A DNA stretch of 64,000 nucleotides from Liolophura sinensis (taxonomy: Eukaryota > Mollusca > Polyplacophora > Chitonida > Chitonidae): the NCBI RefSeq assembly GCF_032854445.1, contig NC_088302.1, forward strand, positions 25,309,788 to 25,373,787, written 5' to 3'. Shown piece by piece: positions 40,001 through 52,285 of the stretch. A model generated the notes under the pieces. That model had not been told where the DNA came from, did no database searches, and worked only from the letters and a program-made list of their open reading frames with translations. The number at the start of each line of letters is the position of its first letter. Within the stretch, counting starts at the first letter, position 1. The translations under genes and the position numbers were made by a program.

Positions 40001-41931
40001 CCCGGCCCACATGGACAACGGAACGCCGAGTAGCAAGAGATTTCTAGTGTCCTTTGTTATACTTGGAACACTCGGCAGGTGCTCATCCGAGAAATGATGC
40101 ATGGGTTGGTTTTAACGAGTCTATACTGTGACAGACCAACATCTGCGAGACGGATTTCCCTAATTGCATAGCAAAGAAGCATTTGTTTCTTGCCTCCTCT
40201 TCCCAGCGGAAGTCATTTAATGCTTTCAGATACATAACAGGGAGAGAAAGAAGAGAAGTATCTGCGTTCGGATTTGAAATTATCCGATCGTTTCTGCATT
40301 ATTTTTCAATCTGTTTCACTTATCAGTTAAACGCTTCGTCATATTCAGGCACTAGAAAGCTATCCTGTGAAGGTGTTAACATCATACATGCTTACAAAAA
40401 CAATTCGTAGAAAATATATATTTTTAATCCTGTGACAACAGCCAGAACCCAAATTATGCGTATCTTAATCAATACATTTTTGCACAACGCTCACACTGTC
40501 TAAGCTGGGCCAATGTAAATTGGAATAAAGAATTTATCGGCCTTCCGATAAAGCCTCCCAGACTATTCAAAACCACAGAGTTGGGAGAGTACAGATGGGG
40601 CCGTTTGTCATATAATTTAATACATCCTATATTTTTCCACCAATTTTAACGGTAATGGTGTGAGTCGACTGGGGACTGGCGGTCAGTAAATCCGTCAACT
40701 CTCAGACTTCCTCTGGGAAAAGAACCACTTTATTCCGCTATGATAAGCATGGAGAAAACTCAGAAATAATTCAATAGATACGACATATCATCAAGAACAA
40801 TTCCCAAAGCTATAGAATTCCAAGGATCTGCTGGCTAATTGCTTCCAATAATCACATTCCGGAACCGTTTAGATTGTGATTGTTTCTCTGCCTGCGCTAT
40901 ATCCGAAAAGGCCAGTGTACTTTTAACACGCCTACCACTTCAGACGTAACCTTCTCTTCAAAGTGCCGATGAGTCAGCGTGATAGTGTAAACAGCAATAT
41001 GTGTATCCTTCGCTGTAACTGTTCTGTATCCGTTTTTCTTTAGGGTTCTCTTAAGCATTTGTCCTCGAACAGAAACATGTTCTATTTGTCTTTCCTTTTT
41101 CTTTTGACTGATATTTGTGTTTTCATGACCCAGTTGAAAAAATTACCGCCAGTGTAACTTTCAAAACGTGGACCTCAGGAGGCGACACAACGTGCCTAGA
41201 AGTAATTAAACATAGCTTACAAATCAAATCTGACGGCCATAGCGCCATGATGGCATTTGCAAGTTCATACTTAGCTCAACGACATGACTCCAAGGAATTT
41301 TTCTCTTCTGTTGTTGTGTTACATATATGAGAATCTGTGTAAACAGATAATCAAGCTCTGACAGTTCCGTATTGACACGTCCCCGCTTAGTAAGGATCAT
41401 TTACGTTTTAGTGGCAAGTTGATTGGCTACACCAAAGTGTATATAAGAGCCTTAGGTTTCATTTTATTTGATATATATATAAAGGAAATAACATGCAAGC
41501 TGCATAATCGCCTTAAGTTCAAGGGCTGGGACGTTATGTTAAAAGTTGTATGAAATCAAAGATGTCAAAAAATATGGTAAGCAGAAAGGTATTTACTGTT
41601 TTTCCGTTTCTGAAATAGAATATGCATCCCAAACGTATTGGATGTACGCAGTTAATTATGGTAGGGTCGTACACACCAAAGTGCTTTGATACCTCGCACA
41701 ACCTGCACCCTGATGAATTATTCAGACTTGTAAATGGCAGCCCACCATAATGTCACAAGAGAGAAGAACTTACGGATAAACTCGCATAGCAATGTGTACC
41801 CTTGTCCTGTTGTACGCCAGTCAATATAAGTAGCTCAAAAACAACACAAACAGTCTTCTTTAATATAGAAATGACAAATCATAAAAAGAATGACCTTTGT
41901 AGCACATAAATGTGATTCTTTTGCGTCCTCT
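37034..41931. other. Non-coding, no recognisable feature
   Basis: About 4.9 kb with no SINE, array or convincing exon. It contains isolated TGACGTCA-like motifs (near 37619) that could bind CREB-type factors, but without gene context I give them no weight. Confidence 0.55.
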
Positions 41932-43075
41932 ATACGTAAGAATTATGTACCAAAGATTATCCCACCTGTAATCCTGATTCAATTGAGTCTTCTATAGGTA
42001 AGTATTGTGTACCAAAGATTATCCCACCTGTAACCCTGATTCATTTACGTCTCCTATAGGTAAGTATTGTGTACCAAAGATTATCCCACCTGTAACCCTG
42101 ATTCATTTTCGTCTTCTATAGGTAAGTATTATGTACCAAAGATTATCCCACCTGTAACCCTGATTCATTTTCGTCTTCTATAGGTAAGTATTATATACCA
42201 AAGATTATCCCACCTGTAACCCTGATTCATTTGCATCTTCTATAGGTAAGTATTATGTACCAAAGATTATCCCACCTGTAACCCTGATTCATTTACGTCT
42301 CCTATAGGTAAGTATTATGTACCAAAGATTATCCCACCTGTAACCCTGATTCATTTACGTCTCCTATAGGTAACTATTATGTACCAAAGATTATCCCACC
42401 TGTAACCCTGATTCATTTTCGTCTTCTATAGGTAAGTATTATGTACCAAAGATTATCCCACCTGTAACCCTGATTCATTTGCATCTTCTATAGGTAAGCA
42501 TTATTTACCAAAGATTATCCCACCTGTATCCCTGATTCATTTGCGTCTTCTATAGGTAAGTATTATGTACCAAAGATTATCCCACCTGTAATCCTGATTC
42601 ATTTGCGTCTTCTATAGTTAAGAATTATGTACCAAAGATTATCCCACCTGTAACCCTGATTCATTTGCGTCTTCTATAGGTAAGTATTATGTACCAAAGA
42701 TTATCCCATCTGTAATCCTGATTGATTTGCGTCTTCTATGGTAAGTGTTATGTACCAAAGATTATCCCACCTGTAACCCTGATTCATTTGCGTCTTCTAT
42801 AGTTAAGAATTATGTACCAAAGATTATCCCACCTGTAACCCTGATTCATTTTCGTCTTCTATAGGTAAGTATTATGTACCAAAGATTATCCCATCTGTAA
42901 TCCTGATTCATTTGCATCTTCTATAGGTAAGTATTATGTACCAAAGATTATCCCACCTGTAATCCTGATTCATTTGCGTCTTCTATAGGTAAGTGTTGTG
43001 TACCAAAGATTATCCCACCTGTACTCCTGATTGATTTTCGTCTTCTATAGGTAAGTATTATGTACCAAAGATTAC
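41932..43075. repeat. 62-bp minisatellite, 18-19 copies
   Basis: About 1.14 kb of head-to-tail 62-bp units, nearly all alike. Each unit contains TGTACCAAAGATTATCCCAC, CTGTAACCCTGATTCATTTG and a junction reading CTTCTATAGGTAAGTATTAT. Units differ by a few substitutions, for example TAGTTAAGAAT instead of TAGGTAAGTAT in two units near 42615 and 42800, and single-base indels near 42740. There is no long ORF, because 62 is not a multiple of 3. The unit includes an excellent 5' splice-site match on the + strand. Confidence 0.97.
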
Positions 43076-43225
43076 CTTTTGTAATTATGATTTAGCCAAA
43101 TTTATGTTTAATTTACGAACATGAGCAAACAGATTACAAGAAGGAATAAAACATAGTCCAGGGTACATTTTCAGAAATGGTGCAGAAAGTGGGCAGCGAG
43201 AAAACACCTGAAACAAAAAGATTTT

Positions 43226-43357
43226 CATTTTGATTAGTGTTTTACGCCGTACTCAAAAAAAATTTCACTTATGCGACGGTGGCCAGTATTATGGTGGGAG
43301 GAACCCGGGGAGGGTCTGAGGGAAACCCACGAAAATGGACAGATTGCTGGCAGACCT
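43226..43357 (-). mobile_element. SINE family A, 5'-truncated
   Basis: Antisense 3' domain (GTGTTTTACGCCGTACTCAA, GACGGTGGCCAGTATTATGG) and part of the core to GCTGGCAGACC. It lies 150 bp beyond the 62-bp minisatellite. Confidence 0.86.
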
Positions 43358-44400
43358 GAAACGCTATAAAATTGCGCACATTAAACTAACTAGCTAACTA
43401 GAATTTTTGAAGCAAATCTTCGTATGGACATGGACCTGTTTATGTAATCAGTATTTTGAATCTGTGAAAGAACGAGCGATTATGGCTTAACACAACTTTG
43501 GCAATATTTCATCCATATCGTGGACACTTTTCATTTGTGAGGTCAAGCACGTGTCAGGGTTTCTTTATGAAAACCGGCTCATAACCGTCTCACGTTTATT
43601 GTGAAACTAACGCTTTTCTAGGTTTAACCATTTCGCTTATGGATACGTGTATATCGATAGGATTGTTTTTATTTTGTTTTGAAAGCATTTCACCAGCATT
43701 TTTCACGGTGAAAATTATTTCGGTTGTACTTGTGAACAGGTAATGGTATAAAGCCATCTGATAAGCTTTAGATGACTCCACTTACATGGTCCTATACATG
43801 CCTATAATAGTATTCGTGGGAATTAGATTTAGGTCTCATAAATTTTAGGCATAGCCTTTGGTGAAGCTTTTTTAGTGTATAAATATGACAGTGGTCCTCT
43901 CTCACGTTGCCTTAATAACGAAAGAGAAAACGTCTAAGTTGACTTCACTGTATACCCTAGAGTCCTTCAAGATAAAATAAGCATGTTCAAGCGATTTGTC
44001 TTTGTTCTTTGATGTGATTTATATTCCACATCATTTATTCTGACAGTTTGTCATGTTTACAACAGCATGTGCCTGTTTTTCCTGGTTTTTAGTCTCTTAA
44101 GTTTATGATAACTTTGGATGAAACCGTCAGTATTTCTTGGGTCATGATTCGTACTGGTCTCTACCTACGTTTAATCAAGAATGGATCAATGTTAAGTCAG
44201 CATCGTTTTCCAAATCTGAACGCACAGGGCGTTTCTACTTCTAGTAAGGAGACTGCTATTTCTTTCGCACAGACGTTTGGTTTATGTTACACAAAGACTT
44301 TTTTCTTACAAAAATGGAAAAAAATGGTGACTCTAGGCTGCCTGATGTTAGCTGGGTCTAAGCCTGTTTCAAGCCTGAAACACTGGGGTTGCCAGAATAT

Positions 44401-44597
44401 TTATTTATTTATTTGATTGGTGTTTTACGCCGTACTCAAGAATATTTCACTTATACGACGGCGGCCAGCATTATGGTGCGAGGAAACCGGGCAGAACCAG
44501 GGGGAAACCCACGACCATCCGCAGGTTGCTAGGGGACCTTCCCACGTACGGGCCGGAGAGGAAGCCAGCATGAGCTGGACTTGAACTCGCAGCGACT
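44401..44597 (-). mobile_element. SINE family A, 5'-truncated, with perfect 14-bp target-site duplication
   Basis: Antisense copy close to the family consensus, from TTATTTATTTGATTGGTG to CTCGCAGCGACT, without most of the tRNA head. GGTTGCCAGAATAT flanks it exactly at 44387-44400 and 44598-44611. High similarity and a perfect duplication suggest a recent insertion. The 103-codon ORF upstream runs into it. Confidence 0.96.
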
Positions 44598-44611
44598 GGT
44601 TGCCAGAATAT

Positions 44612-47197
<2,586 letters not shown>

Positions 47198-47444
47198 CGT
47201 TGATGATGTCGTCAATACCTAATCGACAAATGAGATATATTGGTAGCTTCGAATGGATACCTTTTATAGTTCGTTACATGTGCATTTTTGCCTTCTTCGA
47301 AAGCCTGTGAAATTTGATAAGGCGATTTTAAATTACTATGATTTAGGAAAGAAAAATCTCCTTTTCTGTCCTTATTAAGACAAGTGTAAAGCTGAAATAT
47401 GTGGTATACAGTAACACAGCGAATTTGTCTCTGTTATCTGACAG

Positions 47445-47516
47445 GGTTGCGTTGCTAGGAGGGCGGTATCATCCGTCAGGAACCAACTCCTCTGGGGTAG
47501 CTCATTTCAAGACGTC
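47445..47516 (+). other. Candidate 5'UTR part of receptor exon 1, with upstream splice acceptor
   Basis: TTGTCTCTGTTATCTGACAG ends at 47444 and matches a splice acceptor with a pyrimidine tract. The 72 bases from there to the ATG contain no in-frame stop and no in-frame ATG. This suggests that the first coding exon begins at 47445 and that a further 5' exon lies upstream. Direct transcription from a promoter just 3' of the TA repeat is the alternative. Confidence 0.45.
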
Positions 47517-48137
47517 ATGATCATACCGAATGTCTTCGCGAATAGAAGCGGGCTGCTTCATTCGGGATTGGCGGCTTCCTTCCACCTCAACTTCACGGAA
47601 CCTTGCCAGACCACGGGTACCTTTCTACGCTTCAGAGGGAATAACTTATCGTGCGAAGAGGACGGTGGCAACATGTCGGTGGAATTGTTCCTGGACCGCA
47701 AGGACGCCGAAGTGAACGCGCCTACATTCGACGAAGTGGTCATGGTGAAAACAGTGGTGTTGGCAACGATGTTTGTGATTTCATTTATTGGCAACGTTGC
47801 CACAGTGGTGCAGATGTTCCGCGTTAAAAGACGATCGACGATCAACAAGTTGAAACTGCAGCTGGCCGCCGCGGACCTCATCGTGACTTTCTTCTGTATA
47901 TTGGTGGAAGCGATCTGGGCCTCCACTGTGCAGTGGAAGGCGGGGAACGCCATGTGTAAGATCGTGAAATACATGCAGATATTTGGACTGTATCTGTCCA
48001 CATACATTACTGTGATCATAAGTTTGGACCGTTGTTGTGCTATTCTGGATCCCATGAGCAGAACCAAGTCTCCCAGACGAGTTCGAATGATGATCATCGT
48101 CTCCTGGGTTCTCAGTGCCTTTTTCAGCCTTCCTCAG
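47517..48137 (+). CDS. Receptor coding exon 1 (N-terminus to TM4)
   Basis: This exon encodes residues 1-207: the glycosylated N-terminus, TM1 (about 77-101), TM2 (112-134), TM3 (144-168), the DRC box and TM4, ending at ...FFSLPQ. The donor at 48138 reads CAG|GTATTT, phase 0. Without splicing the frame runs on to a stop at 48234-48236, adding 32 residues unlike any receptor, which supports the splice. I chose the ATG at 47517 because no earlier in-frame ATG exists back to the candidate acceptor at 47443-47444, and the stretch after it carries the expected extracellular sequons. The exon is visibly richer in G+C than the flanking DNA. Confidence 0.94.
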
Positions 48138-51100
48138 GTATTTTGTCAGTATACTTCTGTCGGCTGTAATGAAATATCGGTCTCTTTCACGTGCTGTCTA
48201 ATTGCTTACGGGACGACATATTCCGGTTTTAAGTAGAATGTCACAGAACGACTTGGTATTTATTAATCTTCAAAAGGTTTCATTTACCTATTAGAAAGCA
48301 AAACTCAAACTGATTGAAAGTAGTTCAGATGAATACCAACCTTTTCTCAGGAGAATATATCAGCGAGTAATATCAGTTTGTGGACAATAGAAAAACAAAG
48401 CTCACTTTATATGTGTCATATTTTCTTCAAAGTTTCTGAAACAAAATGATCTACATAAATGGACTACATAATAGTTTTGCGTAAAACAAACGCAAAACGA
48501 AACTCGTAAGAATGAATTTAGTGTGGTGATATTTTAGATTTTGGCTTACTGTGCATCAGGAATATAAAGCAGATTGACATTTACGCGGTTATATATTCAT
48601 ACACGTATATAGGCTTTATGTATGTGCTTACAAGGACATATACGCCTCTAGTATAAACGTACGCGCAAAGTGTGTATATAAGCTGTAAGTGTCAGCTCTG
48701 TGGCATATATTCCTGCTGGTGACATGCCAAATATTCATTGTCATTATGCTAAGTTCAACATTTTAACGGAGTTTTGCTTGCGTTGCGTCTAAAAACAAAG
48801 ACGTCAAAGAATCCCCTCTAAACACACATGTGTTATCGCACGCTTCCATGCCATAAGTTACTTTTGTCTCGGTTGCCAGTTATTAATCTTATTCATTCGT
48901 TCTCATCTGCAGGCAGTTATATTCCATGTCAAAAGGGGACCGTTTAAACAGGAGTTTTACCAGTGTGTCACCCACGGGTCATATACTCACCACTGGCAGG
49001 AACAACTCTACTCTGCGCTCTCTCTGTTGTTTATGTTCATCATTCCATTGACAATTATGGTTGTGTCCTACGGACTTATATTTTGCACGATTGCCCGAAA
49101 GTCCAGAAATTACAATGGTGAGTTGAAATTGTAATTCTCTTCGTATAACCAGATCACGTATAACAAATGTATTTTGCATCGAATAATTGTAGTGTCATAA
49201 ACTACATGTTGAAATGTGACCATTTGATACGTCAAAGAAAAAAAAAACACAGTAACCACTTTTGGGCTCCGGCATTCAGTTCCACTGCTAGCTCTCTGTT
49301 GTTCATTTCTTCAACACTTTTTTGGTTCCATATCTTTTTAATTTACAACGTATTAATTTGTATAACAGACAGTATTAGACTTCAACGTTAGAATACCAGT
49401 AACACATTCGCTGATAAATAAGGACAGAACCTTAAAGGACTTTACGGAGATTCTGAGATCCCTTCTGATACTTGATTTACTCCAAACACCTGAAGGTGAC
49501 AAACAAAGAACCAAGAAAACATCTGCCTATTGGATAAACCTGGCCTTTAACGTCTTGGATCTGATAAAGATCGGAATCATGTCTGATATGAAAGGATTTA
49601 ATTTCAGGGACATAGCACAAACTATTTATTCTGGTAACGCCTTCGATTCTTCCCTCACATAATAACACAAAGGAAACACTTATCACCAAGAATATTTAAT
49701 TACATCTTGTTTCTTAGCTGTTTTCTAAATCTTGATTAAAATTATCACGCAGTAAACACCACAACATGTTTTTGCATACTCAAAACATTCTACACAGTCT
49801 ATTCATTCATTTTATTTCATTATTTTGATTAGATATAAAAACATTGACTTATGTATGTAATACGTCCTAATGCCGTGAGCTTATCTAGTTGTTTTTGCTT
49901 TCTTTGTGTTTTATAGGCTCTTTTTTATAATTAAACAAAGCAGATATGCATGTGCATTATAGCCCGAGAGGCAAGGCTGTACACTTAGTGCAAACGAAAA
50001 TTGATTTCCCAATTTATCATGATTGCACTTTAACTAATCATCAGAGAGAGTGACGTTTAATAGCATGCAGTGTATATATCCCAACTTAGGCAAAAAAAAA
50101 AAAAAAAGAAAAGAAAATACCGTCGTTGAGTGCAGAATAAAGTAAATATATTTTTAGATACGTTTCACTGCATAAGTTTAATTTGCCAGCTTTCATATAT
50201 CATCTCTTTACAATGGATTTTTCTGTCGTGCTTTTTTGGTTATACGTATGATTTGTGTTCAAATCTTATTTACGATTACGATTTCTGATTTTCAGTTTCC
50301 ATTCAGATATTATCTTTCAGAGTTTCAAATCTGTGGTTTCAGATTTATTTACGAACTTAATTTGGTGTATGTCAGTCCTTTTCACGGTATGGACTTCTAC
50401 AAATTACCTTTAACCTATGATAAAAAGCATTTGAATTCTAGGTTTTGCATGCCATACGTGAAGAGGTTAACTGCTCGGTGCAATTCAGTGTTTAATCAGA
50501 TGTGCAGCTTTAGAAGCTGAATGGAATACATAGAAATATAAAATCGTTCTCGCATTTACCGCATACGTTTAATTTTCATTTTGTCAAGTTAGTGTTTCTT
50601 TGTGTAAATCAAATTGCCTGCAATAATTATGAGTTTTTATTGTTGGAGACTATCATACAGCACTTAAAGGCACGCTAGGGCTCATTAAATGAACGAAATG
50701 TCTTCTGCGCTTAATTTTCACCACACTCAAAGCCGATTGGCTGATGCAGAGTCTTCACAGCTTCCCGTTATCCTCCTCATCTTTTGTCCCTATTTTTTAC
50801 AAACTGACTTCAGACGACAACAAAGATAATCGATCAAGAACAAGAACCTGGGCTGAAACTTTTAACTATTACGAAGAATACTTACGTGGTAAACCCCAAA
50901 AATCACGTGAGAAAAGGAGAGGTAAACGCATGGCACTGATCTCCTATATACGTTTGGCTTCCTTTCTTTCTTTTGCATGTTTCAAACTTCGCACCTGGTG
51001 CCAATGGCTTGTAGCGCTGTGAAAATATTTTCCATGCACGTGCATCAGAATCATTCTTAGTGGAATTTTGTGGAATTTGTTTCCTGTCACACATTTGACT

Positions 51101-52247
51101 TACATTTATCCTTTCTTCTTTTAATACCGTTAATTATGAAACAGTTCGAACGATAATCTTTCGTAAATGTGACAAATATGTAAAATTGACATATTCTGTA
51201 TCGTTAATCCTTTTCGTCTCATTTTATTGAAAATACATTTAAGTAAACAGACAATGCCACATTGTAAAATGTATATTTACAAGAATGAAACCACGCATCT
51301 AATAGCCTTGATTCACGCTATTTACCTTTCCTAGTTCAAATAGTTCAAAAGGCATAGAATCACTCATTTTCGTCACGCCACATAGTAAATTACTTCCGAA
51401 ATGCCCGGTGAGTGTAAGCATTAATATTCAAAGCCACTTCATTAGCAAACATTATTAGCAGCCACGATTACTAAAGTGGCGTGCATCATCCCTGTTTGCG
51501 CTTGGAAAACGCCAAATATTCAAATTCACTCACGATTACTAAACCTGATTAGCAAAGTGTCTAACGTTGTGTAGGGATACGTTGTGTCAAGAAGACATTT
51601 GTGGCAAACGACATGTAAATCAAGTGTGAAAATGTGCTGTTTCTGTTCCAAGGTTGGTGTCACCTTGTTCTAAAAACAAAATGTCAGGCCATCTTTTTCA
51701 CACAAACCAGACAAAAAGACATCTTCGGTTCAAAACGAAATAATCACAAAGTTTTCAAAACAAAATTAAATGAATGAAAGACACAAATGTATTGGCATGG
51801 GTATTGCTTGATTTGCCATATGGAACTACCCACTTTTCGTGTGCAAAACATCGCTGTGCCATACCTAAATCTTAGCGTAGGCAAGGCATAGCCTGGACTT
51901 GCGCGTCTCTTACCCCAGCCAATCAGAATCGATTCTGTATCTCTTCAAACCAGCATGTAATGGATGCTCGTTCAAGGAACGTTCCAGAACTTGATCTACC
52001 CATCGTACAAACTGTGCAAATTAATGGCCTAGATTGATTATTAGGCAAAAGAAAAGAAAAAAAAAACGTAACTGAAACAAAAAAACGTAAACTACGATCG
52101 CAGGTTACATGGAGGAAGCGTCTTGCTATTACGTAAACCCGCCAACATAATCGCCAACGCTTTAATGTGAGAGAAAAATTCTTAGACCGGTAGTTAAACG
52201 CTAATAAATATATGTGCATCAGTAAATGAATGAATCAACCAACCAAC

Positions 52248-52285
<38 letters not shown>

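Noticed and set aside
41932-43075. CRISPR-like array
   Set aside because: The units are contiguous 62-bp tandem repeats without unique spacers, in a eukaryotic context.
47558-48097. 179-codon minus-strand ORF
   Set aside because: It is the antisense shadow of receptor exon 1, whose sense strand shows clear GPCR motifs and matching splice phases.
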